In this document: piece after piece, positions 14,595 to 30,271 of the stretch
Layout: each line of letters begins with the position of its first letter
Position numbering within the stretch: the first letter of the stretch is position 1
NCBI GenBank assembly: GCA_013396995.1
Contig: VWZP01002584.1
Location: 1,000,990-1,064,989 of the forward strand
Length of the DNA stretch: 64,000 nt
Direction of reading: 5' to 3'
DNA from: Dicaeum eximium
Taxonomy: Eukaryota; Chordata; Aves; Passeriformes; Dicaeidae
Position numbers and translations under genes: made by a program
The notes under the pieces: model-generated
What the model saw: only the letters and a program-made list of their open reading frames with translations
Database searches by the model: none
What the model was told of the DNA's origin: nothing

Positions 14595-17500
14595 TTTCAC
14601 ATTTGAAGAGCCAGATTCCCCAGTTTAGGTTCAAGGTTTCAGATACTCTTCTATGCATCAGAGCTGCCATTCCACAAAAAGACTGCCAGCACATTGTTTG
14701 ATTTATGAATACACTGAGCTGCACAGCAATTTCTGGCAAGACTATAAAACGTCTAATTTTGCCTAATCATCCATCCCAGCACGGCCACTTTAACATCCTA
14801 AATTACTCATCAGCTTAAGAATAATCTTTTATTCACAGTATCACAACCCATCAAGAACTGTACTCATAACTTCCTCTGTTCTGCATAGTTTCTGGGAAAA
14901 TACAGACATGTAAGAACAGTTTTCAGGCAAAGTGTACATTATTTTGCCCTGATCTTGGCAGGAGTTGATAACTGCATTGAATAGGAATCTTTTATTTATG
15001 TGCTCTGTTTTCAGTTGTTGAAAGGCTCATGTAATAGCATCCATGAAAAATGCTCATTTTTTAAGTATCATTGTTATCCATTGACAGTAACACTCACCTG
15101 TGAACTGTTTTGATACAGAACTAGCTATAATGCTCAAATATGTGGACACACATCCCCAATCCAAGTCCTCCTAATCTGCTTCCAAAATCTAGTGTATCCT
15201 AGCACTTCAGGTATACTGTGGAAGAGGCTTCCAAACATCCCCACGGAACAAGGGAAACACTAAAATACTAATCTCATGATTTTTAAGACTTTTAAGAACT
15301 AATCTTACAAATTTCCAAATACCTACAAGTTGCGTTTTAGATAATAAACATGGAAATTTCCTTTAATAACAGACTTAGACATAACTGTAGAATGAAGTTC
15401 TATGATACCAAACTTACAGGTAGAAGCTATTTAGAGTTATTGCATTTCCAGCCAAGCCTCACTGCTTCAGTTTTCTCTGTGTTGGTTTTTTGTTGTTGTT
15501 TTTTTGATTTTTTTCAATCTCTAGGGTTTTGTTTTTTCTTAAATCAGTACATAAGTTTATTCCTTGCATACATTAAGCTTGTAATCCCCTCTACAGCATG
15601 CACAGCCAGTAATTCTATTATTTTATCCATTTATTTCGTGAGTGAAGGCAAAAGACTCAAAAAAGACCTTTTGTGATACTTTAAAACCAACCACATACTT
15701 GAAACAAAGCCCTGACTTTTCCAAGACTTTGCCAAATAAAACTGTAAGCAACATAAACAGCATATGCTTGCCATGCACATGGGTGCCTCAAATGATGGAA
15801 GTTCTGATACTTATCCAAAATTGTTGTTGTTTTATTTGTTGTCATGCAGCTGAAGAAGGGAGTTATTACTCCCACTCTCTTAACATGGCAGTAATTACAC
15901 AAATTTAACCATCTGAATTTTGAAAATATTGCATAACTTGCAGGTAGGCATTTTAGAACTAGAGCTGTCACCTAGTATGCACTGGAAATTATGTTATGAT
16001 GATGATGACAAAGCCACACATGAAAGAATCATGCCAAATACCTTTCTCATAAATACACCTCTTCTCTAAAAACTCACTCTGATAAGGCAAAGGGTGAGGG
16101 GAAAGAACTTCTGTGGCAAAAGAGAAATAAGTTTTTCTCAGAGAAATACGATTTGAAAAACAGATTTGCAGAGTCCCTGACTAGCAAACATAACAAACTT
16201 CATTTGCATTTGAGTTTTTCTTAACAGCCTGAAAAATCTTTAGAGTGGAGAAAAGAAGATGAATATACCCTTGCAGCTATTGCTGCCACTCTCAAGATGA
16301 GTAGGCTTCTATAAAATTGTTACTTAACAGACATCCACAAGATCCAGAGATAAAATTTTCCTCAAAAAGGAAAAACAGAAAGAAAAAATTAAACATTTGA
16401 ATCAAACTATAACACACCAATAACTGAATTTGGTCTTCATCAGGTGGATCCATTCACCAGACAATCCTGAGAGATTCAAGCACATGAAGCAGCTTGCAGC
16501 CACTTTCCAGTCTGCTAACGCACTTTTCCAAAACTGCTTCTATTTCTCTACTCTGAGAAACAACTTTATTTTCCAACTGTTTATGTGATAGCCAAAACAG
16601 TCTTCAGCCTTTACTCTGAGGATGAAGTATGATTCCACTCTCTTCTCCCACCTGTAAAAGCTGACATTTATAGGGAGAATTAACCAGCTTCATTTTGACA
16701 GGGACATGCCCTTTCCACGTTCTTTAGGACCTTTCACCACCGGAGAACGTGTCACTGGGAGGCAGTAATCCAAAACCAGTTATATTCCTCCAAAACAAAA
16801 CATGGAGCTAATTTAAGTAGGTCCCCAGTGATCAAAGGGCTGAGTTCAGGAAGTCAGGAAGAGGGAGGGGAGCAGACTTGGAGCAGCCTCAGTCTGGAGG
16901 ATGCCTCCAGTCAGCTCCCTGATTATCCCATGCTCACCCCTTCTGGGCTGCACTGCAGAAACTGCCTGCTTCTGCAAATCAACTCTGAACACATACAGCC
17001 AGCCTCCATTGCAAAAAGTTATGGAAATGGGATTCCAAATACAGATGAAGCCACTCAACTTAAAAAAAAAAATCCCCCCAGTTAAACAGGAGTTACATCA
17101 CTTATTTGACTGACTGGTGACTCACATTCGAGTTCCTGTTTATTCAAATTTATCTCCTTCCATTTATGACAAAGAAAAATTACACAAAGAAAATTACAAA
17201 TAAGATGTCAAGTAATACTAAATTTAAAAGCTTCTTTGCACAGAGCTGTGTAACAGAGGGTAGTTTTACTAGCCTCCAAAGTGTCTGAAAGATTTCAATT
17301 CCTGAAATATCAAGCAGCTGGCTAAAGAACATGTTTGGTACATTTCAGATACCACTCACCAGCCAGAGGATCACCTTGTTTTTGAAGATTTTTAGGGGAT
17401 GGTTTCAAATTAATAACCAAAGAAACTTAAGCAAATGCAGCTGCACAAATATTTTATATAAAATAAAATAGGACTATGGAGAAGATATAACAAATCCTTA

Positions 17501-20500
17501 ATGCTGTGAGTAGACACATGACATCTTCAAACATTCTGGAAGGGTCACAAGAGCCACAGATTGAATAAGAGACTTATTTAATTCAATTTGCTAATAATAA
17601 ATGTTATTTAGGTCATGTTCAATGGTACTAATTGAGGACTAACACTATCATTACTTAGATATGTATCACTGGAAGAAAATGCAGCATCCTCTGAATTAAA
17701 TGACATGCAAATGTCAGTTAAGTCACCAAGGAGAGGCGGATGACTAGAAAGTGACAAAGCAGAGGGAAAACCATCTTCAACTGTAATTTAAGTCACTACT
17801 ACCCTGTGGTAATCAAATCTAAAGCTGATTTGAAAGTTCTTAAAATACACAGGTATTTAAAAAAATATGTCACAGCTTTTAATACAGTGCAATCTTCTGA
17901 AACCTTTGTAGCTTTAAAATCCCACTACATTTCCTTCTTTGCAACTGTGGAATCTAAGCACAGTGTGCTTAAGGAAGAGGCTCACCTGACTGCATAGGCA
18001 AAAAATTCTCTTTGTGGATTAATCTCAAAAGATGAGCATGGGAACTGCTTAAAAAGTTGGAAAATAATTGCACCAAGTCATAACAGTCATGACAACTTAC
18101 TTTAGCATTAACCTCAATGTAAAGTCAAGTGTACAATAACATTGGAAAACAAAGGAACTTTGTCTAACTGAATGTGCTACTATATGAGATGATGGAAGAA
18201 AAGGGATAAATTTCCTATCACGTTGTGAAACAAACTGGTGCAGACATGAGCTGCCTCTTCCAGTCAAGAGGCAGCAGGTAAACTGCAAAGCATGATGCTG
18301 TTTCCTGGTTTTTGGTTAAAATTGTAGCATCAAAGCATATAATGAGTACTCTTAATCATCTTCTCTACTTTGTGGAAAGTAGAAAGCAAACAAAGGCAAT
18401 TTGACTCTGTAAACATATAAGAATTAAACTATAACATAAGGATTTCTAAACCTGAACTGTGTATGACTACAGGCACATAAATATAAATGCTCTCATGCTC
18501 AGCACAGGTGTACTGAGAACAAAACAGAGCAGTTTACTGATTTGCAGCAATCCGCTGCAAATGTAGCTCCAGTTTATAATGATGATAGCATTACACCTAT
18601 AATACAGAGCTTTTTGATTTAATGCTAATTTATTCCACCAGCCTTCAACTCTTTACTTGTTCCTCACCTCTTCTGTGCTATTTAAAGTGTTTTGGTGCTA
18701 TTGCACTGTCACATCACTACCTTTCTATTAAAATAATAACCTTTACTGTTAAAATTCTTTGTCTACAATGTCCTGGTATACAACTAAAACCATATATCAT
18801 TATAGTTACAAATCCTATTTCCAAATATAGATTGTGATTTTTTTTTTCCTTTATAGCATTGTTGGTGGTTATTTTTTGACAAAAGCCCTTGATACTAGGG
18901 CTAGTGAGGAGATCCACTTTGAGGAGGATTAACAATTTAATGCTACATTACCGTTAAATGGTGTACATTTACACACATTAAGGAAGTTTTTTTATTTGTC
19001 TCAACTGTTGGCAGAAGCTCTTAAAAAAATTTGTGGCAATGTCAATATTTTGCATTCAGACCCTGTTGGTAAGACTCTCTACTATAATCACATGAGAATT
19101 AGTTGAGCCAGGGGTGACAAACACATTTAATAACTATGTACCAGTTGAATTGATGCATATACAGTGCATTAATCACTGAAGTCCACCTCACATTTCTGGG
19201 TTCTGATGAGAAGTTGTGGAAGACAGAGAAACACTGTGCACATTTCACACATTGCTTCAAGGTAGATCACAAACCAAAAGAATGCTAAATAAGCACAGAA
19301 CATTAAAACCCCTTCTAAGAACTCACATGAAGTGCTATAAATGAAACAGCAATTAGATAAAAATCAAGATCTCAACCATTATTACCCACTCAAAATTACA
19401 CTTACAAGATGCCAGATATAGCATTTGGGAGTAAGGAGAATGATTCAAACAGGTTACACATTTACTGGATAAGCATACTTCCAGCTACCCAGACACTGAT
19501 TACTTTTATCACTAGAAGTGGTTAACAAGGAAACAGCATGATCTGAATCATGTACATCTACACTGTTATATGTGAAGCTGGAGATCTTTCTGGTGCAGTT
19601 ATGGAAGTCCTTGGGATTGCCTTGAATGTGAGAGACTAGGCAGAGGGCTCAAGCAAATGCACGAATTTGTAGTCTATTTCCTTGGCCTTCTGTGAGACTT
19701 ATGAAAATCTAACCCTTCTAAAATTATACACCAACGGAGGCACTTAACTTATCCAAGAGATAGGAGCCTCTTCAGAGCTAGTTAACAACATGAATCATTC
19801 AGTCAACAGAGATCAGTGTTTTCAGAGTGACTCACCCAGTTCTGAGCTGCTCTTCAACAGGACACCAGGTGAATTGCTATACATTACAAAGGAAGCCTAT
19901 AAAAGCCACTTCAAAATAGATATCTAACTTTGAATTGCAAGGCTTCCTCTCATACTTAAGTACCCCCAAAACTGATTTTTTTTGACCTACACTTGGCCCT
20001 CCATATGAATGCTTAAACTACTTTAATGTACACTCTCTTCCTCTACAGCAAGTAGTTTAAAGGATATACAGGAAGAGATAAGCATTACAAAGTGATGCGA
20101 ACATACTTGACTGCTCCTTCCCTTGGCCTGTATTTAAAACCATAGGGACAATTTTGTGGGCCAGTTCTTTTAGAGAAAAAAAAAATTAATTTTGTGTTTC
20201 TCAATCTGCCAGTCTTCTTTCCAGTGTTTATTTGTGCAACAACTACCCTGTTAGATTAAACCCTGGCTATCCTGCCTCCTACTACACACTGCAAATTGCA
20301 TGGTTGTCTGGAGAGGAAAAAACATGTATAAATTGAAACTAAGTATACAAAATCTTACAAACATAAAGCAATCATAATTTCACGGAAGGATAAAAGTAGT
20401 GAGAATGCACAAAATCATCTGACTTACTCCAGTATATGATACATCTTCCGACTCTCCTTCTATTTTCCTATCTCTGTATAAATAATAATTAACCGTGTAA

Positions 20501-20569
20501 TTCCTTCATTGCTTTTAAGTCACTGCCTCAGAGGCAGCTCACACTTATTTTTATCTTCAAGTAACATCA

Positions 20570-20971
<402 letters not shown>

Positions 20972-21720
20972 TTAGGAAATCACTGCCAGGTACAGTCAGG
21001 GGGTTTTGCAAAATAACTACATAACCATCACCTCGCAGCACAGCATTTAACAAGAGCAGCTATTAACATCCTAAAGTACACAAAAGAAAACCTTAGTGCA
21101 CTTCACAGTGTGCAAGGTTCTCCCAAGTGAGTATGTTCAAAAGCATTTTTTCAAGAGGGGACCTAGTATTAGTGAATGGCCATATTCCTAAATCACATCC
21201 ATCTTTACATGGATCTATTAATGTACATAAACTCATACACACATGCATATGCACATCTAGAACTACAAAAACTAGTCCTACAGATACTCCACAGAGATCA
21301 GACCACCTCAACCAGCAGAACTGGTACTTCTAATCCATAACCCAGAGCCATGGCCAACCCCATGCAACCTTCTGGAAAGGCCATTAATTCATGCAATGTC
21401 TACAGAGTAACTCTAACATTCCCAGTGCCCACAGAGTTGCTTTATTTTACTTGTACTTCTCTTGAGTTCCTTGTTAAGTAGTGCCATAGAGGTATAAATG
21501 CATGGAAGGTCTGAGCGCTTATGTCTCATGCATCAGGGAAAATTTTTCCTTTCTAAAATTCCAGATGTCTCCAATCTAGAAAAAACTGAGGCAAGAGTAT
21601 CCAGCATAGAAGTTACAAGCAAATAAGAGACTCTCCCAAACTAGGCACTTCTAAACAAGATGCTCTTCTAGAAAAGCATTCAATTTCAGACTATTTCAGA
21701 ATCTGAGCTGATAAGTGCAT

Positions 21721-21853
21721 AAGGAAAAAAACACCAAACCAAACAAAAATAAACAAACAAGAAAAAACCAAAAACAAAACACAGAACAAATGGAAAAAAA
21801 AAAACTAACTAAAAAACCCCAAAACCCCAACAAACAAACAAACTAACAACCCC
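21721..21853. repeat. A/C-rich low-complexity tract (AAAC-type)
   Basis: About 130 bp of CAAAC, AAAC and poly-A units with almost no T or G. It lies in intron 1. Confidence 0.85.
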
Positions 21854-22258
21854 AGTAATAGTCTGCACAGATATATGCCACAGACAAATATGATAACCTA
21901 CGGGGTACCCAAGAATTCCAAACTGGGAATAAACACCTATCAAAGCTTTCAGGGCTTTAAGATGTTTACTCAAATTCAAATTATTGTTTTCCTTATTTCT
22001 CTCTTTCTTGAAGCACAACTTTGCTATGGATAAAAATTAGTCTCTTGGGTCACTAATTCCTGATTATTAAAATCTCACATGCCAAGATTCTTTATTAACA
22101 TTAATAACATGGGGTTTGAACAGCTGCGAAGCACCAGAAAGAAACACAAGATCTATTCACTGCAGGTTAATAGACCATAAACTGATATGGAAACAGGGAG
22201 AGGAGACAAGAGGAGGAGAGGTCCAGGAACTGCTGTTTTAAATATATGCTAAATATGT

Positions 22259-22294
22259 CATACATACATACATACGTGTATATATATGTACATA
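22259..22294. repeat. Microsatellite (CATA)n / (TA)n
   Basis: Repeated CATA units pass into an alternating GTATATATATGTACAT tract. This is a short compound simple repeat in intron 1. Confidence 0.9.
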
Positions 22295-23840
22295 AAATAA
22301 AAGTATTCTAAAATGTACAATTTGCATTTTATTTCACATTTTCTTTGCCTCAAGATAATTAAATGCTTGATTAATCAGCTAGCACTACCACACCCTCAAA
22401 AATCTCTGTCAGTATGGCCAGACTACATTGAAATGCATGTGCATTCTGTATGTAGTAAAACAGTAGTTTTACATGAACATTACTGATCGTTAAATACAAA
22501 ACATTTCAAACAGCAATAAACCTCCTCTTCAGATAAGGTTTGGGTAGACAGAACAGAAGCTAAGGAGCTTCCAAACCCTTTTTGGGTGGCTACACACCCC
22601 TGCACAGCCCGAGCCTGCACATCACACCAAAGCCAAATTTTAAGCAGCACCTCCAAGAAGTTTCACACAGGCCAAACCCAGTGAAAGGAAAGTTAAGAGC
22701 ACAAGAAAATTGTGCCAACCAGCAGTGGTGTTTTGCAGCAGTTAAAAAAGCCTCTAATAGCTTTCTGTGCTCCCTGAGAACACATCTCAGTCACTGCAAA
22801 GCTGCATTTGTGTCCACTCATCCCAAACTTCTACACAGCTTTTGTGAAAAGACCCTCATTGAACAGTTCTGCCCTCACAAGTGGGCTGGCCAACTTCAAA
22901 TCCCTCTTTCCAAGGTAAAAATGCCTAGAGAGGGATTAAAAACCTTATTTTGTTTACATTTTTACTCACTTCTTATGTAATTCCCAAGGAAAGGCACTGA
23001 AACAAAAGATTACAGAGCTAAAAATCAATTGCTCTAAGACACTGGAAAAATAAAAAGCCAATTTCAATGTAAGATGTTTAAAAGGCAGTTAAGAAGTCTT
23101 TAAAAACCAAAGTTTTGACATATGCTAGTATGTACCATGTTTATATTTTCACAGGCAATTCTAGCCAGCCAGCACACAATACAGGACAAGACTCCTATTG
23201 TTTCTGTCAGCCTGGCCCAGACCACAAATAAATGAAATACCATTTTCAGATATATTGTATGCAAGCTTTCCACACTGACATTTAACTGGCTGTACATGTA
23301 CTTCAAGCACTGTACAGAATGAAAGTCTAAACACTGACCTCTAAACTGTCTTGAAAACTGAGACTCAAAACCCTAAGCAGGGAAAAAAATCCTTCAGGAT
23401 CATCCAGGAATGCTCATATATATTTTTATCTTTGCTGGATAATATTGGAGAAGATAAATAACAGAACTATCTATTGATTTTTTTAAATTTTTTAATCTTA
23501 GCATTTTATAAAGTCACATTTCTCTAGCAAATTTCATAACACTGCTTAAATCAGAAAGGGACAAAATTTGCATGATTAGTTGACTGGCACATAGTGAGCA
23601 TTAACCACAGATTTAGTGACAACTGCCTAAGGGGTATAATGGCCTTGACAACCAAGTTATAATCTTTCCACATATCTACACTTTTTCTTTTTTTTAATCT
23701 TCCTTTTCTTTTAGCTAGTTATTTAAGCTGTACTTATGTTTTATTGAGAAGAAGCAGCTTCAATTATCAACATAAATCTTAGAGTGGGCACCAATCCTAT
23801 AATTTTCCTGTCAAAAATCCTTCCCAGAAGATATTTGATT

Positions 23841-23859
23841 AAAAAAAAAAAAAAAAAAA
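23841..23859. repeat. Poly-A run (19)
   Basis: Nineteen consecutive A on the plus strand, followed by GGAGAGG. No element body of a retrotransposed sequence was recognised upstream. Confidence 0.9.
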
Positions 23860-26800
23860 GGAGAGGAAAAACTCCAAAAGCTGAGCCCCTAATACATGCT
23901 GGATCTGTCATTAAATATACAACAGAGCTGCTGTTTCTTTTCCCCAAAGATGACAGCACTGGGTTATAGGAACTAACCAACTTGTGTTCTCTGCTTTTAT
24001 TACGATTCAAGTCTTTCATAAAAAGCCAATTGGATGCCACCAATTAAAGTACCCCACACTAATTATTTCATGCTGCTGCTTAAAAGAACAATTATATGAA
24101 ATCATGTTTCCAGTTTCTTGGACTGTGCCACAACAATTTTTACAAGAATTCAAACAATGACATGAACAGATGTGAAAGTTCAAAGAAAACTTGCATTAAA
24201 TAAATTACAAACTCGCAGAAGCTAGGATTTGCCTTTATTCCCACCTTAAAACATCCTGTTGGTAGCATGTTAAAACAAAACTTACTGATAAACAGCAGGG
24301 AGTGTATTTAAATATGAATGCTGCTGATATTAGGGGTTCAAACCGTGTGTACCCCTTGTGTACAAACACGTCCTCCTTTGGGGGAAAACAAAAAAAGTTT
24401 TGTGCTATTGGAACAAACTGCATCAGTTGATCTAAACCTGATCTCAGATGGATGTGGAAAACCTCATTTCCCAAGATCTATATATCTAAATAGTAATTTA
24501 TCATAAGCATTATAAAATACTGCATGACAGACTGTATCCTTAGCCAAATTCCTAAGGGCCAGTAAACTCTTGGCCCTGTTTCTTTTCCATTCCATAAATA
24601 CTGCATTTAACATTGATTTTCAGAGCACAAGAACCTTGCTCTTTTTTTCTCATTATTGAAACCCTATGTAAGATCTGTAAGATCTGAGGAACTGGTCTAA
24701 TTGCTATCAAAGTTATTAGTAAAATGCTAACAAACAAAACCACAAGTTAAAAAGCAGGGTTAGGTGATCCTTGCAAACAAACAATCATACTTAATCAGAA
24801 CATAAGAGCTTCTCCAGTTCCCCAGTGTTTCCAGTACTAACTTAACCTCTTTCAGAAGCTTTTTAGAAAGTGGAGGGGAGTATCTTTGTGGTTTTATGTA
24901 AGTTGACTGAAAAGATGCTCCGTAAGTCTCTCGTTCTAGTGGTTAGAAATTGTTCTCTAATCCTCAGGTTAAACATACCCCCAAAATAGTAAATACCTAG
25001 TTCTTCCTGGGCTGGAAGTACCCTATAATTCAGATCTCTCCACAAACCTCATGGAATTTTATGCCTTTGACATGCAAATTGCAACCTTTTCCTTTTTTAC
25101 CAGCCTCTTGGATTCTGTGTTGTTGCTGCTCTTAGAAGTCACAAATCTGACTTCATCTGGTTTTCCCCTCAGAAGATTTTCTCACCTTTTCCTTGTCTTA
25201 AATTCTAGTTTATCCTTTTTGAAGATGGAAGACCCAAACCATACCCACTCCAGAGGCAAGCAGACTCTAAGTACTATTTCAAGCACACACTGCAAAACAA
25301 TATCACATCATGCTACAGGGCAAAAATAACTAAAGGATAAATGAAAGGATTTTTCTGCACCTATACCTGCAGCTAACCTAACCTACTGAGTTTGCCTTGT
25401 TGCACAGACAACAAATAATTTTCAAGGAAGAACAACAGAACAAGGAAATCCACTGAGATTTGGTGCCATTCATTTTCTTTCTCTCAACTTCTCCATTCAC
25501 TTTGTATATAACCCTTGTGCAGCTTCAATAAAACACCTGATTTCCTGAGCTTTGTAGCCTACAAGAACTGCATATTGAAAAGCAATCATTTTGACATTTC
25601 CTTTTCAGGGCTTACAGTCATCCTGTCATAACCAAAAACATGAAGTAATTAATAAAGATAGTAATGCTGTACCTATTTGGATTTTCCCAATATAGTTATA
25701 TCAGAACAGAAATTTCATTGTCTAATTCTACTTTGCTATAAAGCAAAAGAGTGAAAACTGCATTTAACTGATATTTCTAAAACATAGATTGGAGAATAGC
25801 ACTGGTATAACTTTGGACTGAGGAAGTATGCCTTTGACACATGGTTTTATTTACAACAGCTGTTCATTTCTAACAACTGAACATTAAACATATATCCTAG
25901 AAAAACAAAGTTACACTTTTCACCTAAATCGTGCCATTACTTTGCACAGTCATAACCCCTTTAAAAGGATGTCACCTTTATGAAACAAAACTGTTCCCCT
26001 GCAAGTGAGAGAGTATTTGTACAGTAAGGAGGAAAATACATAGCTGGAATGTAACAGCACTGTCACATCAGCTGATTAATGCCCACCTGGGACTACAGGT
26101 TTATTGAAATGCATTTCAAGACATGGAAAATGGTTCCAAACACTGATCTGGGAATAGGTCCAGTTCTTCTCAAGAGACGCCATAAAATGTGACAAGCAGG
26201 GCTCTCACTTTGGATCAGGAAAATCTGCAATTATCTTATGTATTCCCAATGAAGAGAAATACTCTTATTTCTTTTTCTGAGAACACAATGAAAAACAGGT
26301 GAGCAAGATGTAAATGAAAAGAAAAGCCCTGAACACTACCTGATCACTCCTACCAAGAAACCAAAGTGATATTCCCTGAAAAAGAAGTTGTTCTTATTTC
26401 AGTTTACACCACCATGTCAAGGAATCCTTCTGTTTCCCTCCTTTAATCGCTATTGAAATTTCATTGATAGATGAAATTATTAATACATTTTTATTTTAAT
26501 TGTTTCTCCTAGTAAGGGATATTTTGGGATAAAGCAAAATAACTTGCTTTAAAAACAAAATCTGATTACCAAATGTGGGCCATGGCTTTTAAAATAAATC
26601 CATTGACATCCACAAAACGTTTTTCCCACTCAAAAGACAGCAACAAGAAACACTTCAAGGTTAAGACACCATGAATTACAGTTGCATTTCTGTCATAGCT
26701 ACCACACTATCAGGAGATGTCAGAAACCAGTAATTTACTGTACACTTATGGAAAAAAAACTAGGGTAATGACAGAGTGCCTGGAGTTTTAAGCCATGTCT

Positions 26801-29800
26801 GTCTGTCTCTTTGAAATAAGAGATTAAATGGGAGCTGTACTAAAAATGCCTCAAATCCAGACTGATCTCGTGCCTGGCTCTTACACTGAGAGATGTAACC
26901 CAAACATTGGAAGCTACAGAGATTCAATTTACACAATATTCATGACCTGGTCAACTGAACAGGAGTTAGTTGAAGTATTGTAGCAATAAGCTAAATAAAT
27001 AAAGGAGAAAAAAAATTTTAAAAGGTTTATAGATCATTGGTGTAAATGGTTTGTTTTTGTTCTTTATTCAGCAGTAATTCTGGACATATGTGATTAGGTC
27101 AGAAAAAGCCAAGCAAAAAAATCTTTTGGAAAGCTGTACATTATCTTATAGTTATTTAAATACTATACCTGGTGGGAATAGGGGAAAAAAACTGGCAAAC
27201 ACTGCACTGATCAGATATTACACTGAGTCTCCATTTTAGTTTCTGAAGACATATTTCCCAGGAGATGCTAAGAGAGACTTGCTCTCTGAAATAATCACTT
27301 TTAACAAAGAAGCCCACAGTGACAACAGTAAGAGTCACACTTTAGTTTCTTAATCCAAAATTAAATTAAACTCTTCCAAATTGCTCTTGAACAAACCACT
27401 TATTTTCAAGAGACTCAGCTTTACACTCAATCTTTGTTACATGAACACATGCTACTGGTTTGTGCAGTAGTTAGCATAAATAAGTCCTGACTGGTTATTC
27501 ATTAAATTACCTGGAATATAAATTTAAAATAGTAATATTTATATTTCACCTTGTAAGAGGCTGACATTTACATAAAACCCCAGGCAATGGCTAATGTTCC
27601 CAGGGTAAGAAACTGGTCAGTTTTATTTTTTTTTCCCCTCAGTTGTGCTTCCTGGTAAGATATTTATCTCATCTGACTTTGGTGGGTACTGTAATAGTCT
27701 GAGATGTCAGTATCTAGAGCACTGACTTTTGAAACTAAAACTCCCTCAATAAAAACAACAACATCCCACAACGAACTGGTAAGCTAGGAACAGCATTTTC
27801 CCTTAAGGGAAGCATTAATGAAATTACAGAAATACTTTCATTAATAATGCAAAATCAACTATGTCCCAGTGAGCAACTCCACTATATTCAAAAACAAGGA
27901 CAATGGTAATAAAGTGTATTTGATTACTCATGTTGTCTTTGAAAGGGCTGGAGTAATGCTGGGAGACATTTTCTACACTGAGACGCGCACTACAACGAGA
28001 CAAAGGATCGGCAAAGGATCACGGAAAGGACGCAAATGCAAAGTGGAGCTGAAGTACAGAGCAACTGGAAGACCACTAGGGAAACAGATACTTGGACACT
28101 ATGAAGGCAGTGGGATTTGATGAAAATTGGTTAATTCCATGGACAATAGAGCTGGAAAGATACTGAAAATGACCACTGGTTAAACACAGGAGTGGGGACA
28201 CAGTAGGAAGATCAGAGCTATGACTTCTGCCCTGTCCTCCTCCTTCCCTGGCAGATGGCATTCCCTGCAAAGCAGGCCTGACACCTCTGATCTGCTGTCA
28301 GCAGCCTGAGAAGAAAAGACAGAGTAAATGGGAAAGTGTGGGGACTGAGGCTGCTGTGAGTCACCTCAAAATTGCCTGTTCTAGGGCTTAGTTTTCTGTT
28401 CAGCAGGGAGGGAGGAAGCATTAGGAAACAGAGGCAGTCAGGCTCTCCTAGATCTTCCATCCTTGTTCTCCATAATGTTTCATCCTAGACTAGAAGAGTA
28501 TCTTGTTGGCTTTGAACCACTGGTTTGCCATTTGGGACAAGAAAACAGAACTCTGAGAAAAATGAAAGTGCACCAAAACCAAAGGAGGGCTCTTAGCTGC
28601 ACTGAAGGGACCAAATGAACTTCCAATTGAGTGACAATGCCTAAGACTCAAAATTATGTAGATGCATTATATAAACTATAGTAACACCAATATATTCACA
28701 TATTTTATGTATTTTCTTCATGTATGTGTTGATAAATCAGATGTCAGACTGTACTGAGGCAGGAAATTTTTAGCTCACCTGTAGGTTTGTTTGTCTGTAA
28801 TCAGCGTCAAAGATTTCACCTATTCATGGCACAATTACAGCACATTAGGCTATTCTATTCCAAAGCTTAATCTATATAGACAAACAAAACACAAAATATC
28901 CCTTTGGATGATCATACTCATTCACAAAAATAGATTTAAAGATATTCATCATTTTGGGGTAATTTTTTTTTTTAAATCACAAACACAATGCTTTCTCTTT
29001 ATAATATTTCACATGGATTGCCCCCACATTCTTCCAGACTTTTCAAAATCACCTCCTACCATGCTTCTAAACTAATTTCCACTTCCAGATTTCAGTGTGA
29101 GATTGAATTTGATATTGATCAACTGCATTTTCAGATGTCTGAGATGCTGAGAGAAGGGAAAAGGGATCCTAATTTCTGCTGAGCTATTGGGAAGCCAGAG
29201 AAACAGCAACTCTCCATAGGACCAGGGGTTTTCTCAGCTGTGCCAAGGAACATTCCTCAACTCTGAGACAACACAAGGATTGTAACACCACAGTCAATAG
29301 CACTCCTAGGCTGTGCTTAGGCCCATTTTGGTACATCTCATGCAACTGGTATTGCCATTTTTTTTCTTGTTCCCAAACTAGATTTAAAGAGAAATATGAT
29401 GATTTAAAACAGCTGTCCGAAATCATACTTTTTAAGATTGTAAATCTGTTTCAAATGCAAGAGGGAACGAAACAGCAAAACTGTCCTCATGAATGCAAAT
29501 GTTAGGTGTTTACAGGAGATCCGTGCCAGCTCAGAAATAAGTTTGAATTAAAATATTAAGTGGTTAATTAATTTAGAAACTATTAACAAGGAAACAAAAA
29601 TAATTATTATTAAACAGTTTAGTTTCCCTACTCATTATTTTAATGGGTTAAAATTCAAACTAAAACAGCTTTCTTGCATTCTATTTAATACATTTGACTT
29701 GTTGTATGACATTAAGTTTGGACAATTACAAAAAGCCCAGATATTGTGAATTACAAGTTGCTACTGACATAACATTACTGGCACGTTTTTGCGGCCTATG

Positions 29801-30271
29801 GAAGCATGGAAGTTTAAATCCAAATTAAAAAACAAAAATCAATGAGTTGTGCACACTTACATAAAATGTACAGATCAGTAAAAATTAAACTACTTTATCA
29901 CAGTTTAAAAATTTTAAATCAAATAACCTCTTACTGAAAACTAGTCTATCCCTACCCTCTTTTCAATACATACTTTTATTCAAATATAAAGCTAAGTAAA
30001 TGAACACAAAAAGCCTGAAAGATAACATGCTTTCAGGGAAAAGCAGTAAATATCTCCTCCCGCCTTACTCTGCATAGCAATCAACATGATATTCACTGGA
30101 GGATGACTGAAGATATTTTTTTATTTTATATAAAGATTTGTCAAAACAGCAAAATTTCACCTAAGGTAAACTTCTATTCATCAATGCAATCAAAATAATC
30201 TTTTGCTGAGAAACACTGTAAAGTTTTCCCTTTGACTGTATTTGAATTTCTTGTCACTCAAGAGGCAGAAA

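Noticed and set aside
22582..22980. 132-codon plus-strand frame
   Set aside because: No recognisable domain or gene structure; a frame of this length is expected by chance in 42 kb of intron.
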